Shown: positions 9,746 to 19,883, numbered from the stretch's first letter. The stretch is 64,000 bases of DNA from Pseudomonas sediminis (GCF_039555755.1 NZ_CP154631.1:2046001-2110000); one strand, 5' to 3'. Made by a program: numbers and translations. The notes: generated by a model from the letters alone, not told the origin.

Positions 9746-9813
9746 TGCCTATCATCCCGGGTTTCCCTTTTGGGCCGCCGCTGCGCGACGTCACAGATGG
9801 TGCTGTGGCGAGT

Positions 9814-9871
9814 AGGGTGCGCCGTGCGCACCGATCTTGTCGTGTATCAGGCGGTGCGCATTGCGCCCCCT
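9814..9871. repeat. imperfect inverted repeat between sutA and yigB
   Basis: AGGGTGCGCCGTGCGCACC (9814-9832) pairs with the complement of GGTGCGCATTGCGCCCCCT (9853-9871) at 16 of 19 positions. Similar TAGGGTGCGC starts occur near 46952 and 51872, so this is probably a dispersed intergenic repeat. It may also separate the convergent genes. Confidence 0.55.
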
Positions 9872-9878
9872 GTGGGCA

Positions 9879-10580
9879 CTAGCGTGTCCAGCTACCCAGC
9901 AGCGCGGGCAACTCTGCCAGGCTGCTGATTTGCGCGTCTGGTGTGGTCTCGCCTTCCCATGCTCGGCCCTGCGGGTTGAACCAGATCGCGCGCATGCCGG
10001 CTGCCTGAGCGCCGGCAATGTCATCGCTGGGGTGATCACCAATATGCACGGCGCGTTCGGCCGCTACGTCACCTGCGCGGCTGAGCGCTTCGCGGAAGGG
10101 TTTTGGATCGGGCTTGCCGATGCCCAGTTCTTCGGCGCACAGGGTGAACTGGAAGTAATCCGACAGGCCCAGGCGACGCACGTCGGCATTGCCATTGGTG
10201 ATCACCCCGAGCATGAAGCGCTCGGCCAAGGACTCCAGTGTCGGGTGTACCTCGGTGAACAGTTGCACCTGATGGCGGGCGCTGAGAAACACCTGAAATC
10301 CCGCTTCGGCCAGCCCCTGTGCCTCGCTCAGGGGGTAGCCGGCGTCTTCCAGGGCGTGGAACAGAATGCGCCGGCGCAGTTCGCTGAGGCGATGCTTGAG
10401 CATCGGCTCGGCTTCCAGCAGGCGGCTGCGCACGGCCCATAGATGTTCGACCGGCACCGCGCCCAGGCGTGGCGCATGCAGTGCCAGCCAATTGCGCAGA
10501 GCGGCTTCGGCATCCTGCATCACCGGGGTAACGTCCCACAGGGTGTCGTCGAGGTCGAAGGTGATCAGTTCAATGCTCAT
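9879..10580 (-). CDS. yigB: HAD-superfamily phosphatase, YigB-like
   Basis: The 233-residue HAD-IA hydrolase has motif [10 protein letters not shown] with both catalytic aspartates at residues 9-13, motif II ITNGN, and motif III/IV region KPDPKPF and HIGDHPSDD. The E. coli gene after xerC, yigB, encodes a phosphatase of FMN and of a riboflavin precursor (5-amino-6-ribitylamino-uracil phosphate). Sequence and the xerC neighbourhood agree with that orthology. Its ATG overlaps the xerC stop as ATGA, so translation is probably coupled. It is the last gene of the leftward lptM operon. Confidence 0.85.
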   Translation of the reverse strand: MSIELITFDLDDTLWDVTPVMQDAEAALRNWLALHAPRLGAVPVEHLWAVRSRLLEAEPMLKHRLSELRRRILFHALEDAGYPLSEAQGLAEAGFQVFLSARHQVQLFTEVHPTLESLAERFMLGVITNGNADVRRLGLSDYFQFTLCAEELGIGKPDPKPFREALSRAGDVAAERAVHIGDHPSDDIAGAQAAGMRAIWFNPQGRAWEGETTPDAQISSLAELPALLGSWTR

Positions 10581-11479
10581 TCGGAACCGCCTTTGCGCTT
10601 GGCGCGTGGATGGGCCTGGTCATAGACACTGGCCAGGTGCTGGAAATCCAGGTGGGTGTAGATCTGCGTGGTGGCGATATCGGCGTGGCCGAGCAGCTCT
10701 TGCACGGCGCGCAGATCCTGCGAAGACTCCAGCATATGGCTGGCGAAGCTGTGCCGCAGCATATGCGGATGCAGGTGCTGGCCCAGCTCGCGTACGCCGG
10801 CCTGGCGCACCCGCAACTGCACTGCACGCGGCCCGAGGCGGCGGCCTTGTTGACTGATGAATACCGCGCCGTCGCCAGGGTTGGCCAGTTTGCGCAGCGG
10901 CAGCCACTGCTCCAGCGCCTGGCGTGCCAGGCTGCCGACTGGCAGTTCGCGTACCTTGTTACCCTTACCGCGCACGCGCACCAGGCCGGCGGGTAGATCA
11001 AGGCCATCGAGATCGAGCCCGACCAGTTCGGACAGGCGCAGGCCGGAGGAATAGAACAGCTCGAGCATGGCCTGGTCGCGGCGGGCGATGAAGTCGTCCT
11101 CGACTGCGCCGTCGAGCAGTTGCGCGCTGCGGTCGGCGTCCAGGGTGCGGGGCAAGCGGCGTTCGCGTTTTGGCGGGCTGAGGCCGGTGGCTGGATCGTG
11201 ACGACACAGGCCTTCACGCAGCAGGTACTGATAGAGGCCGCGGGTGGCCGAGAGCAGGCGCGCCAGGCTACGGCTTGCCAGACCCTGCTGATGCAGGCGG
11301 GCGACCAGGCGGCGCAGGTTACGTGTGTCCAGTCCGGCCCAGTCGCTCAGGCCTTCGGCTTCGCAGAATGTCCGCACCTTGTTGAGGTCGCGCCGATAGC
11401 CGTCGAGGGTATGCGCCGACACCTGGCGCTCGCGGCGCAGGTGTTCGATGTACGCGTCGAGGTGAGCTTCAAGTGTCAC
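10577..11479 (-). CDS. xerC: site-specific tyrosine recombinase XerC
   Basis: The 300-residue protein has an N-terminal SAM-like DNA-binding domain (about 1-90) and a tyrosine recombinase catalytic domain. Visible catalytic residues are Arg in [10 protein letters not shown], the [12 protein letters not shown] box (H-x-x-R), His in [14 protein letters not shown] and the nucleophilic Tyr in that same segment. With XerD it resolves chromosome dimers at dif under FtsK control. In P. aeruginosa the gene was called sss. The order DUF484-xerC-HAD matches E. coli and PAO1. The start codon is GTG. Confidence 0.95.
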   Translation of the reverse strand: MTLEAHLDAYIEHLRRERQVSAHTLDGYRRDLNKVRTFCEAEGLSDWAGLDTRNLRRLVARLHQQGLASRSLARLLSATRGLYQYLLREGLCRHDPATGLSPPKRERRLPRTLDADRSAQLLDGAVEDDFIARRDQAMLELFYSSGLRLSELVGLDLDGLDLPAGLVRVRGKGNKVRELPVGSLARQALEQWLPLRKLANPGDGAVFISQQGRRLGPRAVQLRVRQAGVRELGQHLHPHMLRHSFASHMLESSQDLRAVQELLGHADIATTQIYTHLDFQHLASVYDQAHPRAKRKGGSE

Positions 11480-11536
11480 GTGCCGGCTTCCGAACGGGCC
11501 AATGGTGGATGAGCTTCGTCATCCACCCTATACGAC

Positions 11537-12235
11537 CTAGCGTACCGAACGCAGCGGTGTGGAGAAACCGGGTACGACGCGTGCCAGTACTTCGGCGATA
11601 TAGCTGAGGAACAAGGTGCCGAGCGAGCTTTTGTAGTGCTGTGGGTCGGCGCTGCCGATGGCCAGCACGCCATGCAGGCCCTGGTGGGTGAGGCTGACCA
11701 CGGCGGCCGAGCCAACCTGCGCTGCGTCTTCCTTGCCGAAGAGGAACTCCAGCTCATGCGGGCGCAGCACGCCGCAGATGGTCTTGCCGCCGCTGAGCAG
11801 GCCGCCGACCTGTTGATGCGCTTCGGCCGAGCTGACCGAGCGACCGACCGGCAGCTTGTTGTCGCTGAACAGGATCAGACCGACGAAGGGCACCTGAAAC
11901 TCGTGGCGCAGGCTGTCTTCGACCACGCCGACCACTTCTTCCAGGCTGCCGGCATCGAGTAGGTCGAGTACCAGGCGACGGGTCTTGTCGAACAGGCGAT
12001 CATTGTCGCGCGCCACGTCCATCAGTTGACCGAGACGATGGCGCATCTCGATGTTGCGCTCACGCAGCAGCTTGACCTGGCGTTCGACCAGTGACACGGC
12101 ATTGCCGGGCTGGTGCGGAATGCGCAGTTCGGCGATCAGTTCTTCATGGTCGATGAAGAACTCCGGGTGCAGGCGCAGATAGGCGGCGACCGTTTCCGAG
12201 TCGAGCGGTTTGGGCGAATCCTGCTGGTCGGTCAT
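11537..12235 (-). CDS. DUF484 family protein (GAF-like)
   Basis: The 232-residue protein begins [20 protein letters not shown]. Its N-terminal helices ([20 protein letters not shown]) and coiled coil (about residues 45-80) lead into a GAF-like domain ending [24 protein letters not shown]484 proteins are found between dapF and xerC in many gammaproteobacteria, but no function is established. The ATG at 12235 overlaps the dapF stop (ATGA). The frame stays open upstream, but that region is the opposite face of dapF. It may accompany XerC or sense a ligand; both are guesses. Confidence 0.85.
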   Translation of the reverse strand: MTDQQDSPKPLDSETVAAYLRLHPEFFIDHEELIAELRIPHQPGNAVSLVERQVKLLRERNIEMRHRLGQLMDVARDNDRLFDKTRRLVLDLLDAGSLEEVVGVVEDSLRHEFQVPFVGLILFSDNKLPVGRSVSSAEAHQQVGGLLSGGKTICGVLRPHELEFLFGKEDAAQVGSAAVVSLTHQGLHGVLAIGSADPQHYKSSLGTLFLSYIAEVLARVVPGFSTPLRSVR

Positions 12236-13062
12236 AGGCGAACCTGTCCTTCGTATACGCGGGCAGCGGGCCCGGTCATCATAACCGGCTGACCTTCGCC
12301 TGCCCATTCGATGGACAGTTTGCCGCCCGGCAGTTCCAGTTGCACGGGCGAATCCATCCAGCCCTGGCGAATCGCCGCGACCGCAGCGGCGCAGGCGCCG
12401 GTACCGCAGGCCAGGGTTTCCCCGGCGCCGCGCTCCCATACGCGCAGGCGTGCATGCTTGCGGTCGAGCACCTGCAGGAAGCCGACATTGACCCGCTGCG
12501 GGAAGCGCGGATGGTGTTCCAGCTTCGGCCCGAGCGTGTGCACCGGTGCGCTGTCGACATTGTCGACGCGTAAAACCGCATGCGGGTTTCCCATCGACAG
12601 CGCGGCGAGCTCGACGCTCTGGCCCTCGACGTCGACGCGATAGGTCAGTGCAGCCTGCTCTGCCTGGAACGGCACCTGTTCCGGCTGCAAGCGCGGTGCG
12701 CCCATGTTGACGCAGACCTGGCCGTCGTTCTGCACGCGCAGCTCGATGATGCCGCTCTTGGTCTCGACGCGAATGACCTTCTTGGTGGTCAGGCGTTTGT
12801 CCAGCACGAATCGGGCGAAGCAGCGCGCGCCATTGCCGCATTGCTCCACTTCCGAGCCGTCGGAGTTGAAGATGCGATAGCGGAAGTCGACGTCCGGGTG
12901 GCTCGGCGGCTCGACGATCAGCAGTTGGTCGAAACCGACACCGATGTGGCGGTCGCCCCATTGCTTGGCATGTTTGGGCTGCACGTGGGCATGCTGACTG
13001 ATCAGGTCGAGGACCATGAAGTCATTGCCCAGGCCGTGCATCTTGGTAAAGCGCAATAGCAT
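12232..13062 (-). CDS. dapF: diaminopimelate epimerase
   Basis: The 276-residue protein begins [20 protein letters not shown]. The two catalytic cysteines lie in the paired motifs VEQCGNGAR and [10 protein letters not shown], which act as acid and base to interconvert LL- and meso-diaminopimelate. The product feeds peptidoglycan directly and, via LysA, lysine. I used the ATG at 13062 because the family starts there; the frame runs about 30 codons further upstream. It follows lysA by 10 bases, and its stop overlaps the next gene's ATG. Confidence 0.95.
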   Translation of the reverse strand: MLLRFTKMHGLGNDFMVLDLISQHAHVQPKHAKQWGDRHIGVGFDQLLIVEPPSHPDVDFRYRIFNSDGSEVEQCGNGARCFARFVLDKRLTTKKVIRVETKSGIIELRVQNDGQVCVNMGAPRLQPEQVPFQAEQAALTYRVDVEGQSVELAALSMGNPHAVLRVDNVDSAPVHTLGPKLEHHPRFPQRVNVGFLQVLDRKHARLRVWERGAGETLACGTGACAAAVAAIRQGWMDSPVQLELPGGKLSIEWAGEGQPVMMTGPAARVYEGQVRL

Positions 13063-13072
13063 GACGTCGCCC

Positions 13073-14320
13073 TCAGGCCGGCAGCAGGCTTTCGCCGGCA
13101 TAGAGCTCTTGGACGGTCTCGCGACGACGTACTTCGTAAGCCTGCTCGCCATCCACCAGCACCTCGGCGGCGCGGCCGCGGGTGTTGTAGTTGGAGCTCA
13201 TAACGAAGCCATAGGCACCCGCCGAGCGCACGGCCAGCAGGTCACCTTCGGCCAGCGCCAACTGACGGTCCTTGGCCAGGAAGTCGCCAGTCTCGCAGAT
13301 CGGCCCGACCAGGTCGTAGTTGCGCGTCTCACCTTCACGCGGCTGCACCGGCGACACGTCCATCCACGCCTGATACAGGGCGGGGCGGATCAGGTCGTTC
13401 ATCGCCGCATCGACGATGGCGAAGTCCTTGTGCTCGGTGTGCTTGAGGTATTCGACCTGAGTCAGCAGCACGCCGGCGTTGGCGACGATGAAGCGGCCCG
13501 GCTCGAACACCAGCGACAGGTCACGGCCCGCCAGGCGCTTGCGCACGGCGGCGATGTAGTCGCCCGCCAGCGGAGGTTGTTCGTCGCGGTACTGCACGCC
13601 GAGGCCACCGCCCAGATCCAGATGCTTGATGCTGATGCCGCGCGCGGCCAGCTTGTCGACCAGCAGCAGCAGACGATCCAGGGCGTCGAGGAAGGGCTCA
13701 AGGGTGGTCAGCTGCGAGCCGATATGGCAGTCGACGCCGATCACGTCCAGGTTCGGCAGCTCGGCCGCGCGGGCATAGACCGCCTCAGCCTGCTCGATGT
13801 CGATGCCGAACTTGTTTTCCTTGAGGCCGGTGGAAATGTACGGGTGGGTGCCGGCGTCCACGTCCGGGTTGACTCGCAGCGAGACGGGCGCCTTGACGCC
13901 CAGTTCGGCAGCGACCTTCTGCAGGCGCTCCAGTTCGACGCTGGATTCGACGTTGAAGCAGTGCACGCCAACTTCCAGCGCGCGGCGCATGTCGTCGCGG
14001 CTTTTGCCGACGCCGGAGAACACGATTCGGCTCGGTTCGCCACCGGCGGCCAGTACGCGCTCCAGCTCACCGCTGGAGACGATGTCGAAGCCGGCGCCCA
14101 GGCGCGCCAGCACGTTCAATACGCCGATGTTGGAGTTGGCCTTGACCGCGAAGCAGACCAGGTGTGGCATGCCGGCCAGAGCATCGGCATAGGCACGGTA
14201 CTGCCCCTCGATATGGGCGCGCGAGTAGACGTAGGTGGGCGTGCCGAAGCGCTGGGCCAGCGCGGACAAGGCGACGCCTTCCGCGAACAGCTCACCGTCG
14301 CGGTAGTTGAAGGCTTCCAT
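13073..14320 (-). CDS. lysA: diaminopimelate decarboxylase
   Basis: The 415-residue fold-III PLP enzyme carries the PLP-lysine region (CFAVKANSN), the HIGSQ motif and the GGGLG phosphate-binding loop. It converts meso-diaminopimelate to L-lysine, the last step of the pathway. Length is typical. It sits between lptM and dapF, so lysine and cell-wall precursor genes are co-transcribed. A GGAGCTGC ribosome site is present before the ATG at 14320. Confidence 0.96.
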   Translation of the reverse strand: MEAFNYRDGELFAEGVALSALAQRFGTPTYVYSRAHIEGQYRAYADALAGMPHLVCFAVKANSNIGVLNVLARLGAGFDIVSSGELERVLAAGGEPSRIVFSGVGKSRDDMRRALEVGVHCFNVESSVELERLQKVAAELGVKAPVSLRVNPDVDAGTHPYISTGLKENKFGIDIEQAEAVYARAAELPNLDVIGVDCHIGSQLTTLEPFLDALDRLLLLVDKLAARGISIKHLDLGGGLGVQYRDEQPPLAGDYIAAVRKRLAGRDLSLVFEPGRFIVANAGVLLTQVEYLKHTEHKDFAIVDAAMNDLIRPALYQAWMDVSPVQPREGETRNYDLVGPICETGDFLAKDRQLALAEGDLLAVRSAGAYGFVMSSNYNTRGRAAEVLVDGEQAYEVRRRETVQELYAGESLLPA

Positions 14321-14333
14321 GGTGCAGCTCCTG

Positions 14334-14459
14334 TCAGAGTTCGAAACGGTCTCGGCTGTTACCGGCGTTGTCGTCGCCCGGCAGGTACAGCGGGCCTTTC
14401 TGACCGCAGCCGGCCAGCAGGCAAACGGCGGCGAGGAGTGCGAGGGTCAGTCGCTTCAT
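14334..14459 (-). CDS. lptM: small outer-membrane lipoprotein LptM/LppL
   Basis: This 41-residue lipoprotein precursor (MKRLTLALLAAVCLLAGCGQ) has a lipobox LAGC, with Cys at residue 18, followed by QKGPLYLP, the signature of the YifL/LptM family. E. coli LptM helps LptD reach its native disulfide state in the LPS translocon. P. aeruginosa calls the gene lppL, also just before lysA. I used the ATG at 14459; a longer in-frame reading to 14606 lacks any family similarity before the signal peptide. It is the first gene of the leftward operon. Confidence 0.88.
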   Translation of the reverse strand: MKRLTLALLAAVCLLAGCGQKGPLYLPGDDNAGNSRDRFEL

Positions 14460-14629
14460 GGGACAGTCCTTGAAAATAAGCGTGAATTGCGCCGGAGTAT
14501 ACCGACCCCCTGCCACCTTGCCTATGCGCCCGGCGCCCGCCTGGCGGGGCGCCGGCTCGATTCGCGCGCATACGCCGAAGGCGTCCGTGCCTGCTTGGGT
14601 TAGCATGTGGCGAGTAACGAGGAGCCCCG

Positions 14630-15667
14630 ATGGATAATCCCGCGATTCTGGCCGGTTCGGTCTCGGTCGCCTACCTGCAAGGCCTGATCGAGCACCTGCA
14701 GCGTCAGGGGGTAGCGCCCGACGCCTTGCTCGCCCATGCCCAGCTGAGCCCTGAAGTCCTCAGTCAGCGCGATCAGCGCATCGCTGCCAGTGCCTATCTG
14801 ACATTGCTGGGCGAGGGCGTGCGTCTGATCGGCGATCAGTACCTGGGCCTGCATCTTGGGGAGTCGGTACGGCCGGGCTATTACGGCGTACTCGGCTACC
14901 TGATCATGAGTTGCGCGACCCTGGCTGACGCGCTGCACCGTCAGGCGCGCTACGCTTCGCTGGTTGGCAACCTGGGCCTGGTAGTGCTCGAAGACGAGCC
15001 CGCCCGGCCTGGTTGCGAACCGTTGGTTGCCCATAGCTGGCAGCCCTTGCTGGCGCAGCAGCAGCGTCAGCTGAGCGAGGAGACCCTGGCCGGCTGGGTG
15101 AGCTTCGGGCGCTGGATCAGTGGTCTGGACATCGCGCCGACCGAAGTGCGCTTCCAGCATCCGGCGCCAGCGGATACCTCGGAGCACACGCGCATCTTTC
15201 GCTGCCCGGTGCTGTTCGATCAGCCCGATAATGCCCTGATCTTTCCCAAGCGCTTGCTCGCGGCGCCGCTGAACCAGGCCGACGCGCAGGTGCGTGGCAT
15301 GCTCGATGCCTATGCCGATCGGCTGTTGGCCGAACTCAACCGGGGCAACAGCGTGCTCGATCGCGCGCGCCTGGAGCTGGCGCGCCAGTTGCCGGAGCAG
15401 GGGCCGGACCTGGAAGCCATCGCTGTCGCCCTGGCGTTGAGCCCGCGAACCTTGCAGCGACGTTTGCGTGAGGGTGGGCTGTCGTTCAGCCAACTGGTCG
15501 ACGAGACACGTCAGCAGCTGGTGCTGCATTACCTGCGTGACCCGGCTCTGGAGCTGGCGGAAATCGCCTTTCTGGTCGGTTTCGGTGAGTCCGGTTCTCT
15601 GGCACGTGCATTTCGTCGCTGGACGGGAACGAGTCCGGGCGAGTACCGTCGCCACCTTTGCGCCTAG
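14630..15667 (+). CDS. AraC family transcriptional regulator (OruR/ArgR-like, 345 aa)
   Basis: The N-terminal two thirds resemble the Arabinose_bd-type regulatory domain of OruR-like AraC proteins (YLGLHLGESVRPGYYGVLGY). The C-terminal about 100 residues carry two helix-turn-helix units (LALSPRTLQRRLREGGLSF; IAFLVGFGESGSLARAFRRW). It is divergent from lptM and 68 bases ahead of cyaY. In PAO1 the two flanking genes are consecutive by number, so this gene appears to be an insertion into a conserved junction. Ligand and targets are unknown; no catabolic gene is adjacent. Confidence 0.85.
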   Translation: MDNPAILAGSVSVAYLQGLIEHLQRQGVAPDALLAHAQLSPEVLSQRDQRIAASAYLTLLGEGVRLIGDQYLGLHLGESVRPGYYGVLGYLIMSCATLADALHRQARYASLVGNLGLVVLEDEPARPGCEPLVAHSWQPLLAQQQRQLSEETLAGWVSFGRWISGLDIAPTEVRFQHPAPADTSEHTRIFRCPVLFDQPDNALIFPKRLLAAPLNQADAQVRGMLDAYADRLLAELNRGNSVLDRARLELARQLPEQGPDLEAIAVALALSPRTLQRRLREGGLSFSQLVDETRQQLVLHYLRDPALELAEIAFLVGFGESGSLARAFRRWTGTSPGEYRRHLCA

Positions 15668-15735
15668 GCCGCTACCCCGGCCGTGCGATTTCGCCTACTT
15701 TTTCTGCAGTCGCTGCATCTTGTGAGGACACCCCG

Positions 15736-16068
15736 ATGAGCCTGAGTGAAGCCCGCTTTCACGACCTGGTCGATGCCACCCAGCAAGCGGTGGAGGACAT
15801 TTTCGACGACAGTGGTCTGGACGTCGATCTGGAGAACAGCGCCGGTGTGCTGACGGTACGTTTCGACAATGGCAGCCAGCTGATCTTCAGCCGTCAGGAG
15901 CCGATTCGTCAGCTCTGGCTGGCGGCGCGCTCCGGTGGTTTCCATTTCGACTATGACGAGGCCGAGGGGCGCTGGATCTGTGACACCAGCGACGAGCAGT
16001 TGGGTGAGATGCTGGTGCGCATCACCCTTGAGCAATGCGGCACCGAGCTGGAGTTCGATGAGCTCTGA
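15736..16068 (+). CDS. cyaY: frataxin-like iron donor CyaY
   Basis: The 110-residue protein matches bacterial frataxin. It has an acidic first helix (DATQQAVEDIFDDSGLDVDL), a beta sheet with QLIFSRQEPIRQLWLAA and FHFD, and a C-terminal acidic helix. CyaY binds iron and IscS and tunes Fe-S cluster assembly. The ATG at 15736 follows a GTGAGGAC ribosome site; upstream codons in the same frame are non-homologous. It overlaps the next gene by 11 bases. Confidence 0.94.
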   Translation: MSLSEARFHDLVDATQQAVEDIFDDSGLDVDLENSAGVLTVRFDNGSQLIFSRQEPIRQLWLAARSGGFHFDYDEAEGRWICDTSDEQLGEMLVRITLEQCGTELEFDEL

Positions 16069-16246
16069 GTCCAACGTGGCGTCGCCGTGCCGACGTCAGT
16101 GTTGCCTTGATGAGCATGAACAGTGCCTCGGTTGCGGTCGTACCCTGCAGGAAATTCTCGACTGGGGCATGGCCGACAACGCGCGGCGACGCTTGATCTG
16201 CCAGGCCGCCGAGCAGCGCTTGCGCGAGCGCCGGCAGGGCCGTTGA
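16058..16246 (+). CDS. DUF1289 domain small cysteine-rich protein
   Basis: The 62-residue protein shows the DUF1289 pattern: SPCRRQCCLDEHEQCLGCGRT followed by EILDW. The four-plus cysteines (CxxxC...CxGC) suggest a zinc or Fe-S site, but no function is established. The ATG at 16058 lies inside the end of cyaY, and the GAG codons of cyaY provide the ribosome site, so expression is probably coupled. A terminator follows at 16301. Confidence 0.82.
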   Translation: MSSESNVASPCRRQCCLDEHEQCLGCGRTLQEILDWGMADNARRRLICQAAEQRLRERRQGR

Positions 16247-16300
16247 CCCGGCAGTCTTGTTTATTTATCCGGCTGTGTTAGGGTCGGCAGAACATTCAGC

Positions 16301-16326
16301 AAAACCCCGCCTTCGGGCGGGGTTTT
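16301..16326 (+). terminator. Rho-independent terminator after the DUF1289 gene
   Basis: AAAACCCCGC-CTTCG-GGCGGGGTTTT: a 10-base GC/AT stem with a stable loop. Confidence 0.9.
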
Positions 16327-16363
16327 GCTTTTTACGGTTTAGGCGAGGAGAGCGCCCGACATC

Positions 16364-16771
16364 ATGAACAGCACACCAACCATCACTATTACCCGCCTCG
16401 ATATGCAGCGTCTGGAGCGTCTGCTCGACAGCCTGGACGAGTTTGGCCCTGGCGCAGAAGCGCTACAGGCCGAGCTGGATCGTGCCGAAGTGGTGGGGCA
16501 CGATGAGGTGCCGGCCGGTGTGGTAACCATGAACTCGCGCGTGCACTGCCGCGAGGAGAGCAGCGGCAAGGACTACCACCTAACCCTGGTCTACCCGGAG
16601 GATGCCGGTGGCGAAGGCAAGGTCAGCATCCTCGCGCCAGTCGGCAGTGCCCTACTTGGCCTGTCCGTCGGCCAACACATCGACTGGCCGGCGCCGGGCG
16701 GCAAGCAGCTCAAGCTGACATTGCTGGAAGTCGAATACCAGCCGGAAGCAGCGGGCGAGTACGACCGCTGA
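16364..16771 (+). CDS. rnk: regulator of nucleoside diphosphate kinase Rnk
   Basis: The 135-residue GreA-like protein has an N-terminal short coiled coil (LDMQRLERLLDSLDEF) and a C-terminal FKBP-like GreA domain (SILAPVGSALLGLSVGQ, IDWPAPGGKQLKLTLLEVEYQ). In E. coli, Rnk binds RNA polymerase near the secondary channel. In P. aeruginosa, Rnk affects nucleoside diphosphate kinase and alginate production. Its position between cyaY and cyaA matches PAO1. It converges on cyaA with an 85-base gap containing a weak GCCCG/CGGGC hairpin. Confidence 0.9.
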   Translation: MNSTPTITITRLDMQRLERLLDSLDEFGPGAEALQAELDRAEVVGHDEVPAGVVTMNSRVHCREESSGKDYHLTLVYPEDAGGEGKVSILAPVGSALLGLSVGQHIDWPAPGGKQLKLTLLEVEYQPEAAGEYDR

Positions 16772-16856
16772 CCGGTTTTTATGCAGGTAGCCCGTACCCG
16801 GGCGAGTGCAACCCTCAGGGCTTCACTGCCGGCGGCGGATTACCGATAGCGCTGTG

Positions 16857-19715
16857 TCAGGCCTGCTGCAGTGCCGCATTCAGAGCATTCTCCAGCTCGC
16901 TCTTGTAGCGCAGGTAGTGCACGGTCTGCGCCCGCTGTCCGGCCAGTACGGCAGACAGGTCGAGGTCGGTGATGTAGCAGGGGTAGCGTTCGCCACCGGC
17001 ACGCTGAACGATGATGTGCTGTGCCACGGCGCGGTACAGTTCGCGACCGTATTCCAGTTCGGAAAACTCGCGGTGGTTGCAGTACAGCGTGACATGACGT
17101 CGGCGACCGTCGCCTGGCTCGACGATGGCCTGCACGTCGTAGAACGGATGGCTGACCTGCGACTCGGGCGCCGATCTGCGCTCGAGGTGCTGAGCGCGTA
17201 GTGGCGCCGCCGGCAGCAGTTGGTAGTAGATAATTTCCAATGGCGGCTGATTGTCGGCGCCATCGAGCGGCAACATGGCATTGCGCCGATACAGCAGTGA
17301 TTGCAGGAAACGGTGGATCGGCGTCAGCAGGCTCTGCTCATCGCGAAATGGCAGGCGTCTGCGCCACAGGGCGTTGTGCTCGTCGAGCAGGGTCAGCTCG
17401 GCCTCACCGCTGCTCTCGTGCACGCGGTAGAAAACCTGCAGGCACTGTGGGCGGCCCATGGGCAGGATCAGCGCCAGGTCGTCGCCCTCGAGTGCATGGC
17501 GATCCAGGCGCAGCGGGCTGTAGCGCTCCTGTTCGGCGCCCAGGTGGTCGAGCAGGGCCGGCACGTCACCCAGAGCGGTGTGGCTGACCTGGCCGGGGAC
17601 CAGTTGCAGAACGTGATAATGCTGGCGCACCTGCACCAGGTAGCGTGACGGGTACCCTTCGGCGTAGCTGTCGAGCAGGTCGCGCAGCAGTTCTTCGACC
17701 CGTTCGGCGATGGGTTGTGCACGGTTGCGGCAGTAGCAGCGTACCTGCACCCTGGGGAGCGCGCTGCCGGGCGGCAGGCTGTTGAGCAGGTCGCGCAGGC
17801 AGTCGAGCAGGGCGTCGGCACCGTCATAACGGCTGACCTGCAATTCGTTCCAGCTGTTGAGCACCACCTGGTCGAGGGTCAGCACCAGGTTCTCGCGTAC
17901 TCCGGAATAGCCCAGCGCGTCGGTGCGGTCGGTGGTCATGTGCACGTTCATCTGGCTGTGCTGCTTGAGCGGGTCGACGCCGACATTGACCAGCAACAGC
18001 ACCTGGCTGGGAGCGCTGGCACGCAGCAGGGCGGCTTCTTCCACGGGCTGCAGGGGCAGCGGGAAGCTCTGTTGCAGGCTGCCGATCAGGTTGGACAGCT
18101 CGTATTCGGTGAGGTCGCTGGCGCCGGGGTGCAGCGACAGGCGCGTGCTGCTGTCGATCACGCCGTTGCGATGGCACCAGGCGAGCAGTTCGATCAGTTC
18201 ACGCGAGCGCTTCAGTGGCGCGAAGTCGGCCCATTCCTGCGCGCCCAGGCTGCCGTTGAACAGCGCCCAGAGGCGTTCGTTCGGCGCTTCGGGGCTGGGG
18301 TGCTGGACCAGGGTCAGGGTGTCTTCGGCCAGGTCTGGAGCGATGCCGGGGTTGATGAACTCCACCTTGCCGGCCTTGCGCTCGAATGCCGCATACAAGC
18401 GCCTGCCCAGCACATTCAGGTCGCGGTTGTTCAGCGAGCTGCCAGCCTCGGCGCTGCGGGCAAATTGCGAGAGAAAGCGGTAGCTGTACGTTAGCTCGTT
18501 GACCAGTACGCGGCGCTCGGCCGCGACCTGGCGCACCTTCCACTGGCTGCGACTGTCGAGCACGCTGAGCTGGCGGCTCTGCCAGCCCCATTCCGCAGTC
18601 AGGCGCTCCAGCAGCAGGCGCTGCCAGCTCTTGGCGCGGCCGCGTGTTGGCGGGCGACTGACCTTCTTGTTGACCTTCAGGTACAGGCAGCGGCGAATCA
18701 GCTCCAGTCTTTCCTGATCGCCGCGCGCGCTCAGATATTCCTCCAGGCGACGGTATACGACGATGTAGGGATCGAGCTCGTCGAGGTCCAGGCGGCCTTC
18801 GAACACTGCCCGCTTGAAGCGCAGTGCCAGGCATTCGACCTTGGGGTGCTCGCTGGCGTAGACCTCGGTGAGCAACAGTTTGAGCACCGACTTGTAGGGC
18901 GACTCGATGCCCTTGTACAGCTGCCACATGCCGGCGCCGATGAACTCTTCTGACGGAATGTGCGCCAGGTTGCCGAGGTCGAGTACGTCCTCGGAACGTA
19001 CGAAGCGCTTGCTCAACAAGGTGCGGCAGTAGTCGTGGTAGCGCGTTTCCTCGTAGACCGGTACCAGCCACCAGAGTGGCGTACGACCGCCGAGCCAGAT
19101 GGCGGTGCGGTAGAACTCGTCGAGCAGCAGATAATGCTGGGTGGTGCCGCAGTCGTCGGAGGTCAGTTGCGCCTCGCGTGCGCCCTGGGTGAAGCGCTGC
19201 GGGTCGACCAGAAAGACGTGCACCTCTGCGCCCTGGGTGGCGGCCCAGATTTCCAGTTGATCGCATTTTTTGCGCAGGTCTTGCAGTTCCTGCGCCGTGA
19301 GAGTGGGCGAGTGGCACAGCCACAGGTCCATGTCGCTCTGTTCGGCCTGCGCCACGGTGCCCAGGCTGCCCATCAGGAACAGGCCATGCAGCGGTGCTGC
19401 GCCCTGGCCACGACGGGGCTTGTAGACGAAGGAGCGGGTCAGTCGCTGGACTTCAGCGAGGCTGGCATCATCCGGTTCGAAGCCGCTGAGGCCCGCCGGT
19501 GTACTGGCCGACACATAGCCAGGCAGCAGCGGGTGATTGACGTGCAGCAGCAGCGGCAACAGCTTGAGGACCAGTTGCTGGCGTGTGGACAGCGCTTCCA
19601 TGGCCCGCTGCACGCGGCCCTGATTGATCTGCAGAAAGCGCGCGCGCAGTTGCGTCAGCACCTTGCGGTCGATGCCGTCATCGATATCGGGGCGTATTTC
19701 CAGCGTGCGCGTCAT
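16857..19715 (-). CDS. cyaA: class I adenylate cyclase
   Basis: This 952-residue soluble class I cyclase has, early on, a nucleotidyltransferase-like segment LFLMGSLGTVAQAEQSDMDLWL, with the G-S and D-x-D residues that bind ATP and metal. A C-terminal regulatory half follows, as in E. coli CyaA. It makes cAMP for the CRP homologue Vfr. In P. aeruginosa, CyaA is secondary to CyaB. Length is normal for Pseudomonas and no frameshift was seen. It lies convergent to rnk; upstream (19716-19955) is a gap with a short perfect inverted repeat. Confidence 0.93.
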   Translation of the reverse strand: MTRTLEIRPDIDDGIDRKVLTQLRARFLQINQGRVQRAMEALSTRQQLVLKLLPLLLHVNHPLLPGYVSASTPAGLSGFEPDDASLAEVQRLTRSFVYKPRRGQGAAPLHGLFLMGSLGTVAQAEQSDMDLWLCHSPTLTAQELQDLRKKCDQLEIWAATQGAEVHVFLVDPQRFTQGAREAQLTSDDCGTTQHYLLLDEFYRTAIWLGGRTPLWWLVPVYEETRYHDYCRTLLSKRFVRSEDVLDLGNLAHIPSEEFIGAGMWQLYKGIESPYKSVLKLLLTEVYASEHPKVECLALRFKRAVFEGRLDLDELDPYIVVYRRLEEYLSARGDQERLELIRRCLYLKVNKKVSRPPTRGRAKSWQRLLLERLTAEWGWQSRQLSVLDSRSQWKVRQVAAERRVLVNELTYSYRFLSQFARSAEAGSSLNNRDLNVLGRRLYAAFERKAGKVEFINPGIAPDLAEDTLTLVQHPSPEAPNERLWALFNGSLGAQEWADFAPLKRSRELIELLAWCHRNGVIDSSTRLSLHPGASDLTEYELSNLIGSLQQSFPLPLQPVEEAALLRASAPSQVLLLVNVGVDPLKQHSQMNVHMTTDRTDALGYSGVRENLVLTLDQVVLNSWNELQVSRYDGADALLDCLRDLLNSLPPGSALPRVQVRCYCRNRAQPIAERVEELLRDLLDSYAEGYPSRYLVQVRQHYHVLQLVPGQVSHTALGDVPALLDHLGAEQERYSPLRLDRHALEGDDLALILPMGRPQCLQVFYRVHESSGEAELTLLDEHNALWRRRLPFRDEQSLLTPIHRFLQSLLYRRNAMLPLDGADNQPPLEIIYYQLLPAAPLRAQHLERRSAPESQVSHPFYDVQAIVEPGDGRRRHVTLYCNHREFSELEYGRELYRAVAQHIIVQRAGGERYPCYITDLDLSAVLAGQRAQTVHYLRYKSELENALNAALQQA

Positions 19716-19883
19716 GCTCGAACTCTACTGCAGATGCGGCAAGCCTATCAGCGGTGGGCTCGCCAGTGCAGTGCCTTTGACGCTATATCGCCCGCAGCGC
19801 CGCTCACTGAAGAGCGGCCGGCTAATGCCGAGTGGATAAGGTTACCAACGCAGTCTGTGGCAAGAGCCCCCGGGCGAGGTGCT

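Noticed and set aside
13016..14473. Antisense open frames of over 400 codons opposite lysA, amtB (7391-8833), ppk (45505-46911), ppx (52067-53446) and rho (55897-57105)
   Set aside because: All mirror strongly conserved genes. None shows a ribosome site plus domain similarity.
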